Shown piece by piece: positions 10,479 through 23,470 of a DNA stretch of 64,000 nt (within the stretch, counting starts at the first letter, position 1; each line of letters opens with the position of its first letter). A program made the position numbers and the translations under genes. Source of the stretch: Mugil cephalus (lineage: Eukaryota > Chordata > Actinopteri > Mugiliformes > Mugilidae); contig NC_061771.1 in the NCBI RefSeq assembly GCF_022458985.1, positions 23,447,501 to 23,511,500 of the forward strand, given 5' to 3'. The notes under the pieces are model-generated. The model made no database searches, was not told the origin of the DNA, and worked only from the letters and a program-made list of their open reading frames with translations.

Positions 10479-13089
10479 CGTTTTTTTTTTTCACTCACTT
10501 GTGTTTTTTTACCACCTGTGAGGGTGCATGGATCACCGTTTGTCACAATTGACATATAGGAAAATCACAGTGACTGCAATAATCTGCCTGATGCGAAAAG
10601 AATGCTTTAAAAAAATGTTTTGCATTACTTCCCCCATGTGCTCCAGTGCTTTTGTGCGTGTGTCACACCATTGCTCAGGGACCGAAGAACTGATTCATGC
10701 CGTGAAATAAAATGAAAAGTTAGATGTATGAAGCGATCATCTGATTAATGTGACCCCCAGGTTTTCTTATTTGACACCGACATGTAAGTTCATGAACTTG
10801 GTGTTGGCATGTCTATGTGTTTAGATAGCGCAGAAGCACTGCCCTGGAGGCACTGCCGTGTTTGTAAATGTCAAGTCAGTTAATTCATGTCTTCCGAAAA
10901 TGCTTTCTTTCAGCCTGGAGAAATAAAGTATATGTGGAGGTTAGACTATAAGCGTATCCGTGCAAGGTAACTATGACATTCAGCCAAAAAATTCTAGGTA
11001 CTTTAAGTGATATGCCAGATTCAGTCATGGGACTGCAGCCTGATGCAACTTCAACAGGCTCAAACACATTCGCCGACAGTTAACACGTCACTGGAGCCAT
11101 TCACACGAGCCAGAAGGCAGAACCGATAAACATCTTGTTGCCTCTCATCAGTGACACACGCTGATTGAACCATTTTGGAGAAGGGGACAAAATTCTGTCT
11201 GGTGAATTGAAATGCAACTCCTGCAAACTTAACAAACTGTATAAGTTCATTTCTGCTTTAGCTGTGGTCGTGACCTCGCTGAACCGAAAGTGTAAAAAAA
11301 TAAATAAATCTGTCGACGGATCGTAGCCTACGCTGACCTCAAACACGCCATGTATGGTCAGCTCTGTTCGGACCGCAGCATGTGACCCTTATGGGAAAGT
11401 TTAAGATTTATTATTTTCATACCCACAGAGTATGATGAAATAAGTGAAAATGACATGACAGACAGATGACATGTGACAGTCAAATATTGGTTTTCCCCCG
11501 AAATGTGACACAGGTGGCGGGGGCACGTTTTTAATTTTAGATCAGTTTGAAATTAAAAGCATTTCAGTTGTGTACGTTCATTTCTTTTTATGGCTTCATA
11601 TACAGTAAACACTGGTACATTTTCCTAATGTAATTATTTCCAACTATACAGCATATTTCATTTTTTTTCTCTTTTTTTTTTAATCTCTTTTTACACACAC
11701 GCACACGCGCACACACAAAATAGAGGAAACAGACGTTTTGTCTCAGGCAACAGAATAGGAAGTGTGACCAAATAATTTCTTTGACAGCATGATTCGTTGT
11801 CTTTTGGGATATTCCCAAACTTCCTCTTGATCGCGTCTAAAACCAAAAAAAAAAAAAAAAAAAAAAACATTAAACTTTAAATGTATGCGGGCCATTGTCA
11901 TGATGTTGTTTCTTCGTTTTATGTAACAGCATTTTATGAGCTCCAGTAAGGGCGCGACAATGCCATGTTTATCTTTATTAGATCGATTGTCATAACTTTT
12001 ATCGCATATATGAAAGACGTATGAGGTAAAAGTCATTCCGGTGCCAACAGGTCAAACTCATTCATTGCTGTGTTGTGAAACTCTGCCAGACGGATTGCCA
12101 CACACACACACTTGTGTAGAGGGCTTGAAAGTTCCCAGAGGATCGCAATTAAGAACGCTGGTGATCGCCTCATTTGTCACCTCACGTCCAGCTGGCTCAT
12201 ATTTTGAGGATGTTTAGAGAGTGATGTGTTGGGGGGGGGGAGGGGGATTGTTTTGAAATATGCGAGACCGCAGACGTTCGGGAGGCTCACTTCGTCACTT
12301 TGGCTTCTAAGCAAATGCAGCCTAAAAAAACTGACATCCCCCACGATCCTCGAATTACAAATAAAAACACAGCTCCGGCCAACTATCAACCAGCAAAAGA
12401 CCATGTAAGCACGTAAAAAATGGAATGCAAACAAAAACAAAAGCATGCCGTGTATGCAGGAGCACCATGTGTTCGAGTGTAGGACACTAGAAAGTCTGTT
12501 CGGGCTTGTAGGGAATTCTCCAACTCAGTTTCGCTGATTTTGCATAATTGCTCCAAAGATAAAGAAAAGGAAAACATAGGAAGCACCGATACTAGTGTAA
12601 ATGCTAAGGACTGTGATCACGACCGTGAAGAAAGGAGCTGGGAAAACCAGGAATGAATCATGCGCTGTTTCCTCTCAAGTTTCCTCATTGCTTGCTTTAT
12701 CCTCTGTATAAGCAGATAAGTATGCATGACTGTGCCATTTATGCTATGCGCAAACAATTACTTTCAGATTATCTGGAGCTGAACAGGTTTTCATGTAAAT
12801 GATTTATGCACAAGGAAATGAGAACCTGCTAAAAGAAGACCGAAAGGCACAGAGCCTTCGGGGGATTTGAGGAAAATGTCACAGAGTTTTTCAGGGTTGA
12901 AGATCAACTGCTTTTCCCCCCGACTCTCACAAAACTTTGAGCAGCGTTATCTATACGAGAGCGAGGGGCCACGTAATTTACATTTCACATGTGCATACCA
13001 GCATTCCTATGACATTAAACGGCACAGCAAATCAAATTTGCAGATGAGAACTGTAGACGATGTGCAAAGCATTCATATTTATTTTAGTG
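10479..13089. other. Intergenic region between the two chemokine genes
   Basis: No coding exon was recognised in these 2.6 kb. They hold homopolymer runs (A run near 11847-11867, G run near 12230-12240) and a CA run near 12102-12112. The interval contains the upstream sides of both chemokine genes, so shared enhancers could lie here, but none can be named from sequence. Confidence 0.6.
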
Positions 13090-13252
13090 CAGCTTTAGTT
13101 TTGTGCAGGTCTAGGTGGGTGGTACATGTCTGAGCAACAGCCCCGCGGATGCCTTGTCCAAATCTTTCCCGGCAGAACATTAAATTCCCACAAGATGGTC
13201 AATGTTATTCACTTCTCCTTTCAGTGGTTTTAATGTTGATCAGTGTATATAC
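13090..13252 (-). mobile_element. Degenerate Tc1-derived short element (copy 1)
   Basis: Read on minus it begins with a TIR-like CACTGATCAACATTAAAACC. It ends in ACATGTACCACCCACCTA, an internal piece of the same Tc1 family. It is one of six internally deleted copies in this window (others near 37557, 41540, 56030, 59566 and 60898). It lies 300 bases upstream of the second chemokine gene. Confidence 0.75.
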
Positions 13253-13400
13253 ATCACTTGGACTTGGATATTGACATTTCAAGATGTCTTGGGGTTTAGT
13301 ATAGCGTAGCCTTAATTTCACAACTGGGATAGTTTGGCACATTTCTCAGATTCTTCCAATCAAATGGCTGTTTTTTCTTTTTAGAAAAAAAAAAACTCAG

Positions 13401-13410
13401 TTCCTTGGAA
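13401..13410. promoter_or_regulatory. STAT-like palindrome upstream of the second chemokine gene
   Basis: TTCCTTGGAA matches the STAT half-site pattern TTCC-N2-GGAA and lies 143 bases upstream of the chemokine ATG. No TATA box was found. A short match like this can occur by chance. Confidence 0.3.
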
Positions 13411-13552
13411 ACTGTGAAGGCGGGAGTACAACACAGAACAGAAAGGAGCGTTGTAGAGGAGACTTGCATCACAGTTCGGAGCTGCAGAGGCACGAGCAGT
13501 CTGCATATTTTGATCTTCTCTGAGGTGCCGGGATTAGAGACTGAAATCAGAT

Positions 13553-14441
13553 ATGTCTGTTGTCACTGTCATGGCACTGCTGGTCGTCCTCATTGCCCAT
13601 GAAGGTGAGTAAAATCTGCAGATCACTCGGAAGCTGTGTCTACTTTTTGGTCTGCATTTTGCAAAACGACGTGTTTCTTCTTTCACTTCCAACAATGTCA
13701 GGTATGAGTGCTGGAGATGAGAGGACGGCTTTGCGTTGTCAGTGCATAGCCATGGAAAAAAGGCCCATTGGTCGTCTTATTGCAACTGTGGAAGTGAGAC
13801 TTCCGACCTCCGACTGCAGGGATAAGGAGTATATGTGAGTTCAAGGGTTGCTCTGTAAACACTTGAAGCATGTCTGAGGTGATTGCCAAGGGTTGAATGA
13901 TTTTCAACGTGTCTGAGTAGACATGTCTGATGTCTCTGATCTGTCTGTGGTCCTACAGTGCCATTCTTAAAAGGAGTGGGAAAAGGGTTTGTCTGGATCC
14001 TACTGCACCCTGGGTCCGAAAGGTGCTTGAGCAACGGGTCAAGTAAGTGTTTCATTACTGTACTTTTGTAAATATTTGGGTGGCATGAGAATAAAGCCTC
14101 ATTGCGACCGGACGCTCATGAACTCTGCGTGTTCGGGTCAAGCGGCTGATGGCACAAAGAACCTTCAGCACCGGGGGGATATTTGGCTGCACTAATGTCG
14201 TCTGTAAGGAAATTCTTGCTATTGGCAACTTGATTAGTCACAGATGATGAAGAAAAATACGGTGATGTTTGCAGAAGGAAATTACAACATTTAACACAAA
14301 AGGAAGTCGGTTTACTATTCTCTGACTAAAGGAATGAGCTGGACCGACCATAGTTGTGGTCTTTGCGGTCTTTCTTTTCAAATCCTTTCACGAATCTCAA
14401 TAACAAATGCTCATTTTCTTCTCTGCAGGCGGACACAATGA
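13553..14441 (+). CDS. CXC chemokine, CXCL8-like, diverged
   Basis: A second secreted CXC chemokine. The four exons are 13553-13604, 13702-13834, 13959-14042 and 14429-14441, with the same intron phases (1, 2, 2) as the CXCL8 gene. They give 93 residues. Residues 1-17 are a short hydrophobic signal peptide (MSVVTVMALLVVLIAHE). CXC is Cys30-Gln-Cys32, followed by KRPIGRLIATVEV and CLDPTAPWVRKVLEQ. The residues before CXC are Ala-Leu-Arg, so Leu-Arg of ELR is kept but Glu is lost. The mature protein is rich in Arg and Lys. The shared exon structure shows common ancestry with the neighbour. I do not give a symbol because teleost CXCL8-like lineages need a tree. An ATTAAA near 14676 could be its poly(A) signal. 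Confidence 0.88.
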
Positions 14442-14825
14442 AAAACAAAGCTTCGCAGATTTGGCTCAGAGGCGAGGGATGACTTTTGAGAGGAACACCG
14501 TCATCACAAGGGGCAGGCAAAACAAAAGGGTGGGATGCAAAGGGAGGGAGCACAAACTTTGTTTTAGCTGATGGGAAACATTTGTGTAGCGTCTGTACCC
14601 AGGTGTCAGCCAGGAGGGACGGCACGGCGACACAAGATGGTATACGGTCTGCTTGCTGTAAAAGAGCCACTTTGTATTAAAAAAAAAAAAAAATCATATA
14701 TACTAGCATATTGTTTCCTTCTTTTTTCTTTCTTTATGTCCATGCCAATGTTTATGTGAAATATACGCACATGCTTTAGTTCAGATATTATGTATATGTA
14801 GCTGTGGATTTACTCAAAAGCCGCA
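14442..14825. other. 3' flank of the second chemokine gene
   Basis: Probable 3' UTR, ending near the ATTAAA at about 14676-14681 and the A run that follows, then A+T-rich sequence up to the duplicated block. No other gene was recognised. Confidence 0.5.
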
Positions 14826-15255
14826 AATCTGTTCATGTTCATCCTTTTTTTTTGTGCGTGCATTTCTGTTGTAGTGGAAAATGTGGGGCAACATATGGTC
14901 ATGGTTTAAATCCATGGTTTTGTCACAAAGGTTGTGACATTGTGGTTTTGTAAAATACTGACGAGTAGATAAATCACCCTTGAAAAAAATGTGTCTTAAC
15001 ATTAACAATTTTTTTTATTATTATTTAAATGTCCTTAAATGGAAACAAGTCACTTTATGGGATTAGTAAGTAAAGCTTTTACAACATAGATTTAGATAAT
15101 CAGACATAGATTTGAGGTCAAAATTAAAGGTGGTCTCAAATTAAATATGCTTTGATTATGAATAAAGATTCATTCTTCAAAAGGAGGGAACAAGATCAAG
15201 TTTAACCAGACATGACTAGATTTACTCAGATTTTCTCAAATTAAATAAATGACCG

Positions 15256-15294
<39 letters not shown>

Positions 15295-16469
15295 TTTATT
15301 TATTTTTTTTTTAATTCAGGCAACTATTTGCATGGATATTTCTGAGTAGATTGAAAGTAACATGAAAATGTTACAATAACTTACATTAAACAGTTTCACA
15401 ACTTAAAATAACCGAAACTTGAGTTGACTTGAAATCACTTAAAAAGACCCATGCGAATTGTTTTTTTTTTTTTTTAAGTATATGTCCAAGAATCTAGTTA
15501 AGCTCTTTGTGTAAACCCACTGACACCAGCCATGATGGAAAGGGCAACTGTAGAATCACAGTATAATTCCTTTGACATCGCCTACAATATTCAACCTGAC
15601 ATTTTCAGCCTGGACTCCACATGATTCCTCCCCAGTAGACAGACAATGTGTCTGTATCTTGTATCTTGAAAGGTCAAATGGAGCAATTCAACAAAACCTG
15701 TTTTCAAAAGGGACATTTTAAACCACTATGTTTGTCTGGTATCTATAAAACACTACTCTGTCTCTTAATTTGGAGACATAAGCATTGCATCGCTCTTCGT
15801 TCCATCTCTCAAACGCTTTCACTCTGAGGGATATAAATTAGCTATGTGTGACATAGAATCACAAATAAAATATCAATGTCATGCAAAAAAAATTTTTTAA
15901 AAGAAGAAGCAGCGGTGTCGTTTGGGTTGTGTTATTTAGGATGCTGTACACCAGAGTCACATTAATCCGTCAGATGAAGAACATCGCCACCTTTTGGAGG
16001 AAAGGCACACATTCTGTTTTTACAGCTGTGAAGTGTTCTGCTGTCGTAGCATGCCATCATTAAATACACTGCCCATTACGAAGAGCAATGGGATTCTAAA
16101 GTTAAACAGTTTTTCAATGCATCATTTTAAAAAACAACACACCATTTGGATGGTGTGTAGAGGGCCAAGTAATTGAGGCAAAAGCCAAGAACAACACAAT
16201 AATGCTGTTCCCAGTGTTGCCCCTCCCCCCCCCGCCCCCTCCCATTTTCTTGGCAGTAACTTTCATCTTCGATCCAGATCCACTCCTCGCAGCCCTCCAA
16301 TTACCCCTTTCCACGGAACTTCAATTCCTGCTGTTTCTATGTTGAGTTGTTCCAGTCTTATCCTCTGCCTGCCAGCGTCTGCCTTTTCTGAAGCCTTCCA
16401 TCTGCATCTTCCCCTTTGGTAAAAGTAACCCTTTTGACTCATTTATTTAGCAAACATTTAACAGCACAC

Positions 16470-17600
16470 ACAACAATTATCAATGCAAGTCAAAGTCATT
16501 ATCCCACGGAGGTCTGGATTTGGAATCATCCTACAGTGCCTGGAGCAAGGGAGGACTGTCCAGTTAACTCCTGGACAGTCCTGGTGCAACATGGCGTTGG
16601 TGGATGGAACCGGATGTGCTCGATTGGATTCAGGTCTGGGGAACAGGCAGGCCAGTCCTTAGCGTCAGTACCTTCATCATGCAGGAACTGCTGTCACAGT
16701 CCAGCCACATGAAGCCTAGCATTGTCAAGCATCGAAGGAACCCAGGGCCCCTTGCACCAGCTTATGGTCTCACAGTAGGTCTGAGGATCTCATCCCGGTA
16801 CCTAATGGCAGTCAGGGTAACTCTGGCTAACACATGGAGGTCTGTATGGCCCTCCAAAGAAATGCCTCCCAACACCATTCCTGATCCACTGCCAAACCGG
16901 TCATGTTGGAGGATGTTGCAGGCAGCAGAACGTTCTCCGTCTCCAGACTCTGTCACATGTACTCAGAAGAGGCGAACAGGGAGCCAGTGACGAATCTGCC
17001 AATCTTGGTATTCTCTGGCAAATTGCCAGTCACTCTGCATGGTGTTGAGCTGTAAGCACAGGCCCCACTTGTGGACGTCGGGCCCTCATACCACCCTCAA
17101 TGGAGTCTGTTTCTGACAGTGTGAGCAGAAACATGCACACTAGTGGCCTGCTGGAGGTCATTTTGCAGGGCTCTGGCAGTGCTCCTCCTGTCACTGTTTA
17201 CACAAAGCGATCCTGGTCTCCTGGTGTACTGGCCTGTCTCCTGGTATCTCCTCCATGCTCTGGACACTGTGCTGACGAACACAGCAAACCTTCTTGCCAC
17301 ATGTCCCATTGATGCGCCATCCTGGATGAGCTGCACTACCTGAGCAACTTCTTTGGGTGGTAGGCCTCATGCTACCTCCAGGAGTGAGATCACAGATCTC
17401 ATCACTGATCACATCAGCCAGAAAGGAATGGTCTGGGGTCACCATCTGATCAGAACCACTCCTTTATAGGGGTTGTCTTGCTAATTGCATCTCATTTCCA
17501 CCTGCTGTCTGTTTCATTTGCACAACAGCGGGTGACATTGATACACAATCAATGTTGCTTCCTAAATGGACAGGTTGATTTCACAAAAGTGTGATGGACT
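16470..17600 (-). mobile_element. Tc1-like transposon relic, present only in copy A
   Basis: Minus-strand frames give the helix-turn-helix part [20 protein letters not shown] (from 17336) and RFGSGSGMVLGGISLEG (about 16905). They also give DNARLHVAG (about 16700) and SPDLNPIEH (about 16630). These are the expected landmarks of a Tc1-family DDE transposase. Frame changes separate the blocks, so no intact enzyme is encoded. Copy B lacks this segment, so it inserted after the duplication or was lost from B. Confidence 0.85.
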
Positions 17601-17639
17601 TGGAGTTACATTGTGTTGTTTAGGTGTTGCCTTTATTTA

Positions 17640-19000
17640 TTTATTTATTTATTTATTTGAGCAGTGTACAAACATGAATGGAAGACAAAAGCAGGGGACT
17701 GGTACAGAAGAAAAAAGACAAAAAAAAACACAACAACAACACAAAAATAAGCCGGTGATAGTAATACATGTAGAATCAAGGAGAGAAAATAAACAATGAA
17801 ATAAATAATAATAATAATAAAAAACAACTGAGAGGAAGCGTAGAAAACAAAATGAATGATAATAAGTTAGATCAAGTTCGATGAACAGCTCTGAGAAGAA
17901 GAGGGGTCCAGACTGCTTCAAAGTAATGCCTTTGGTATTGGAAACAGGCTGAGAATTTTTCCATGGAAATGTGTTCTGTGAGGATGTTAAACCAGTGTGA
18001 TGTGCTCACTTTGTGTGATCCTCTTGACTAGTTCCAAGTAAACTGGGGTGAGGGAGAATTTTAAGTGAAATGAATTCTGTGGAAGACTGTTAACTGTATT
18101 AGCAGTAACTTAGTATTGTTTAGATATAGTGAAAGCATTCTGGGAGATTTATGCCAGTAATTGGCACTGGGGCTGACCATTAGGTCATTATCCTGTCTTT
18201 GTGTGGGAGGCAATATGGTTGTGTCTTTCTTGAGTAAAGACAGTGGTTTCTTTGTATTTTTAAATCTCAAATAACTATTGTGTCTTCTGTCAGTACTGGA
18301 GGCTGCAGATTATTGTGAGTTATTTTGATTTTGGCTTTGAGAACTGATTTTAATTGGAGATGCTGTAGATACTGGTCAGTCCCTATGTCATAGGTGTGGA
18401 TAAGATTTTTCCATTGAGGTTAATTTGTCATTATGCAAGATATGATGTAGGTGAAGGAGTGAATTCTTCTGTGTGAAGTTCGGGTTATTCCAAATAGGGG
18501 TGTATTTGCAAGGGGTTAATGTGGATTTGAAGAGCTTGATTTTCTACTAATCAATAACTGTGTTATTGAATGCAGTGTGTAATTTTAAACTTGTGTTCAG
18601 AAATGTGAGGTCGGATATTAAGATGGGTGTCCATTTTCCTAGTTCTGTCCATGAGCGGGGCCGTATTGTGTATTGTGTATTGTGTGATATAAATATATTG
18701 TAACCAGTTGGTGAGAAAATAAAAATGAAAATTAGGTGCCTCTAGACCATCTGCTGTTTTACTTTTTTGTAGTGTAGCGAGTTTGATCCTTGACTTTGTC
18801 CAGTGATTGAAGCCAGTTAGTACTAGCTCAGGTTGGTATCATTGTAAAAAGATTATTGATTTTGGGTAATATTGACATTTTGACTGTAGCAGTTCTTCCA
18901 CTGAGGGAAAGTTGTTAGTTCATCTTTGATCTCTGTTCATCTTTTGCAAGTTCAGACTTTGGCTCGAATGTGAACACCTAAGATCTGAATTCATTCTGAA
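17640..19000 (-). mobile_element. L1-type LINE remnant in copy A
   Basis: Minus-strand frames at 18061-18270 (LLLIQLTVFHRIHFT) and around 18480-18530 (YTPIWNNP-like on minus) resemble the C-terminal part of fish L1/Tx1-type reverse transcriptase ORFs. The frame is broken. The same stretch is found in copy B, so this LINE inserted before the duplication. Assignment to L1 is from memory of the family pattern. Confidence 0.5.
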
Positions 19001-20992
19001 GTACTTGCACTTGTGTTCATTTATACTCACATCCGTCCCTTTTGAGATCCCCAAGCATCTGTTGAGGTCCTACATCAAGTTGTTTTGGCAGCGTGGATGG
19101 GTATGGTGCGGTCTTCACGGCAGGATGTTGCAGGTATTGTTGCAGTGAGCTGTGACAGCCATGTTTGGAGATGCACAAGATACTATGAGATCTGCATAAA
19201 GTGCTTCAGGAGTTGTTAAAAGATTGTTTACATGCTTTGGTGAGCCATGTAGATTTGTTGTCACGGCAGGTTGCTGTGCCTTTGGTGAATCGGTATGGTC
19301 ACTGAGCGTTGAGGCCTGTTTACAGTCGCAGCTAGATTCAAAGACAAGACGAATCAACCAACCAACCAACCTATCAATCGATTGATCTATCATGCAAACA
19401 ATCAAGCAATAAATAAATAAATCAACAAACCGACCAATCTATCAATCAACTTACAAAGAGTAAGAGTAAGCAGCTGTACAAACACATGATGGTCACTAGA
19501 TATAGAGAAGGAGGGTCTGAATATATCTAAATATACATGTTTATGAGCATGTGAGAAAGAAACAAACACAGGAAGCAAATGGTAAATGTTCAAACATGCT
19601 ATTTAAAATTTGTTCAAATGTTGTTTTCTTTGTTTTGTATTACATGTTTGAAATATGGCTTCCATTCATTCAGACATTCATTCATTCATTCATTCATTCA
19701 TTTACATTAGAATTATCAATTTAATGTATAACAATAAACAAAATGTGTTCATGTTCATCCTTTTTTTGTGCGCGTGTGCGTTTCTGTTGTAGTGGAGCAA
19801 CATAAGTCATGGTTTAAATCCATGGTTTTGTCACAAAGGTTGTGACACTGTGGTTTTGTAAAATACTGACGAGTAGATGAATCACCCTTGAAAAAAATAA
19901 AAGCTATCGACCGTCAATGTGAAATGTTTTAACATTTCTTAATTTAAATGTCTTTAAATGGAACAAGTCACTGTAAGAAATGATTCATGGGATTAGTGAG
20001 TAAAACTTTAAGTCTTTACAACATAGATTCAGATACTCAGACACAGATTTGAAGAAAAATGTCAAAATTTAAATATAGAAAATGATCTCAAATTAAATAT
20101 ATTTTGATTTTGAATAAAGATTCATTCTTCAAAGGGAGGGAACCAGTCTCATTTTAAATAAATGACCGGGTTTTTTTGAAAAATAAAAAATTCAGGCAAC
20201 TATTTGCATGGATATTTCTCAGTAGATTGAAAGAAACATGAAAACGTTACAATAACTTACATTTAAACAGTTTCACAACTTGATATCACCGAAACTTGAG
20301 TTGACTTGAAATGACTTAAAAAGACCCATGCGAATTGTTTTTTTTTTTTGTTTTTTTTTTAGTACATGTCCAAGAATCTAGTTAATCTCTTTGTGTAAAC
20401 CCACTGACACCAGCCATGATGGAAAGGGCAACTGTAGAATCACAGTATAATTCCTTTGACATCGCCTACAATATTCAACCTGACATTTTCAGCCTGGACT
20501 CCACATGATTCCTCCCCAGTAGACAGACAATGTGTCTGTATCTTGTATCTTGAAAGGTCAAATGGAGCAATTCAACAAAACCTGTTTTCAAAAGGGACAT
20601 TTTAAACCACTATGTTTGTCTGGTCTCTATAAAACACTACTCTGTCTCTTAATTTGGAGACATAAGCATTGCGTCGCTCTTCGTTCCATCTCTCAAACGC
20701 TTTCACTCTGAGGGATATAAATTAGCTATGTGTGACGTAGGATCACAAATAAAATATCGATGTCATGCAAAAAAAATGTTTTTTAAAAGAAGATTCACAA
20801 CAGTCACATTAATCCGTCGGATGAAGAACATCGCCACCTCTTGGAGGAAGATGCACACGTTCTGTTTTTACATCTGTGAAGTGTTCTGCTGTTGCAGCAT
20901 GCCATCATTAAATACACTGTCCATTATGAAGAGCAATTGGATTCTAAAGTTAAACAGTCTTTCAAAGCATAATTTCCAAAACCAACACAACA

Positions 20993-21885
20993 TGTCCCTC
21001 TACTGTCTCACCTCAGGGATGTGTTCTCTCTCCCTTACTTTTTATCCTTTGTGCAGACGTGTGCAAGAGTGTCTATGAAAACAGGTATGTTTTAAAAGTT
21101 GCAGACAATACCGTCATTGTAAGTTTGCTGCGCAATAATGAATCCAGCCATGGTCCAGTCCTGGAGGATTTCATCAGGTGGTGTGATCTTTCTTTCTTGG
21201 TGCTTAATACATCCAAAACAAAGGACATGATTATTGATTTTAGAACTCCGGCTCCAAATTATGATCCCACAGCCATTAAGCGCCAATCTGTTGAATGCGT
21301 GGACAGTTACAAGTATCTTGGGATTGTCATCGACGACAAACTGACTTTTAACAAGAACTGCGAAGCAGTATGCAAGAGGGGACATCAGCGGCTGTGTTAT
21401 CTTCGGAAACTGTCCAGTTTTAACATTGGCAACACTATGCTGACCCTATTTTACTGTGCTTTTACTGAGTCACTATTATCTTTTGCCTTGGTGTCTTGGT
21501 TTGGTAATCCCTCACTACAGTACAAAAACTCCCTGAACCAAATCATCAAATGTAATTGGGAAGCCTCAACTCCCCACGTCTTCTCTTTATGACACACAGT
21601 TCCAACGTAAAGCTAACTGTATTCTCAAGGATGGCTCACACCCTTTGCGTGGTGAGTTCCAGCTCCTTCGCTCGGGTTGTCGTTTTGGGGTCCCTAATGG
21701 AAGGTGCACAATCTTGTTCATGCTGAACAATTGATTTTGAAGCACTTTTTTAACGACCGCACTTTTTAAGGTTGTATATGTTAGGATGTGTGAGCTGTTG
21801 TTGTCTTGTCTGTCACGATGTATTTACATAGATGTCATTTTGTACTTCGGTACGGTACAAATAAAGAAACCTTGAACATTGAACA
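20993..21885 (+). mobile_element. 5'-truncated non-LTR retrotransposon (Rex1/CR1-L2 type), only in copy B
   Basis: A plus-strand frame starts at reverse transcriptase motif SPQGCVLSPLLFILCADV and passes through VADNTVIV, LNTSKTKDMIIDFR and YKYLGIVIDDKLTF. It continues to a stop at 21592. The catalytic box is VADN instead of [YF]ADD, so one metal-binding Asp is lost. The 3' tail reads ACAAATAAAGAAACCTTGAA and ends in repeats of TTGAACA. It splits a sequence that is continuous in copy A (CACCATTTGGATG), so it arrived after the duplication. Confidence 0.85.
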
Positions 21886-22032
21886 TTTGGATGCTGTACA
21901 TTTATAGAGGGCCAAGTGATTGTGGCAAAAGCCAAGGACAATACAACACTACTGTTCCTGTTGTTTGCTTTTCACTCTTAAACAATGCAGTTCTAGAGAA
22001 GGCTGCTCAGGGAATGATGGAGTTTTATCAAG

Positions 22033-22063
<31 letters not shown>

Positions 22064-22439
22064 CAAGTATTTCATCAGATGTTGTTAACCAGTTCCCAGT
22101 GCTGTCGTCTTTTTCTTCCCCATTTTCTTGGTGTTAACTTTCATCTTAGATCCAGATCCACTCCTCGCAGTCCTCCAATTACCCCTTAGAGTGTACTTGC
22201 AATTCCCTTTCACCTGACTTGCCCGCCCAACTTCACACCTGCTCCCTGCTTCATCATCCACTTAGCAGCATTAATACCAGACAATTTATCTTCTTCAGTG
22301 TGCCTGCTGACTGTGTTGAGTTGTTCCAGTCTCATCCTCTGCCTGCTAGTGTTTGCCTTTTCCAAAGCCTTTCATTTGCTTTTTATCCCTTTGGTAAAAG
22401 TAACCCTTTGACTTTGGCTCAATTTTGTTATTATTATTT

Positions 22440-23470
22440 TTTTGCAACATTTAACAGGACAACAACACAAAAATAAGCCAGTGATAGTAATACAACTAAA
22501 AGGGGAAAAGGGTATCAGTCACAAGAGTGTTTATATGAGGATTACTGGCTAAACCTCATGAAGAATCAAGGAGATTCAATTAATAATATATAACAATAAA
22601 TAATAAGTAGAAGAATAAGAATAAGAATAACAATAATAATAATGATAATAAACAACTGAAAAGGAAGCGTAGAAAACAAAATTAATGATAATAAGAATGT
22701 TAATGTTTAAAGATGACACTAGCCAGGTCAAGTTAGATGAACAGCTCTGAGAAGAAGAGGGGTCCGGGTTGCTCCAAAGTAATGACTTTGGTCTTGGAGA
22801 CAGGCTGAGAATTTTTCCAGAGAAATGTGTTCTGTGAGGGTGTTAAACCAGTGTGTTAGACACTTTATAGACACTTTACACTTTAGACGACATCACACTA
22901 AGACACTTTGGATCCGCACGGAGTAACTTTGGGACTGAGACACTTTAAAATATCTACATATCTCTGTACATAAATGCTGTATATTCCAGGTAAATATGAC
23001 TGTAGATTGGACTGTATGTTCTTTGTTATCCTGAGACTCTGTTTTATATTTGGTGAATTCTGTGGAAGACTTTGAACTGTATTAGCAGTCAGTATTAGTT
23101 TGTATTTTTTGGACACAGTGAAAGTGTTGTAATTGGCACTGGGGCTAGGTAATTATCCCGTGTTTGTGTGGGAAGCAATATGGTTGTGTCTTGGTTTAAT
23201 AAAGACAGTAGTTTTTTGGGGATTTTTTGTTTTTTCCATTGAGGTTAATTTGTCATTATGGAAGATATGATGTAGGTGAAGGGGTGAATTTTTTTGTGTG
23301 AACTTCGGGTTATTCCAAATAGGGGTGTATTTGCACCGGGTTAATGTGGATTTGAAGAGCTTATTGATTTTCAAAATAACTGTGTCATTTTAAACTTGTG
23401 TTCAGAAATGTGAGGTCGGCTATTAAGATGGGTGTCCATTCTTCTAGTTCTGTCCATGTGTGAGGCTTTG
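22440..23470 (-). mobile_element. L1-type LINE remnant in copy B
   Basis: Counterpart of the remnant at 17640-19000. The minus frame 23153-23374 contains CKYTPIWNNPKFTQK and LHLHHIFHNDKLTSMEK. It is broken by stops and by the 22860-23048 insertion, which looks like another repeat (ACACTTTAAAATATCTACAT). Confidence 0.5.

Larger units (their letters stand above)
14826..19738 (+). repeat. Tandem duplication, copy A
   Basis: This copy starts at CTGTTCATGTTCATCC and ends at an ATTC run plus TTTAATGTATAACAATAA. The same order of segments returns in copy B right after it. Shared landmarks: TGTTCATG start (14829 / 19755), ungapped core (15483-15884 / 20367-20768), GATCCAGATCCACTCC (16273 / 22149), GGAAGCGTAGAAAACAAA (17835 / 22662), and GTGAACACCTAAGATCTGAA (18971 / 23526). 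Without its private Tc1 insertion it is about 3.7 kb. No protein gene was recognised in it. The small open frames are repeat remnants. Confidence 0.9.

Noticed and set aside
21059-21592. Host gene candidate of 177 codons
   Set aside because: It is the C-terminal reverse transcriptase part of a non-LTR element with a mutated catalytic box.
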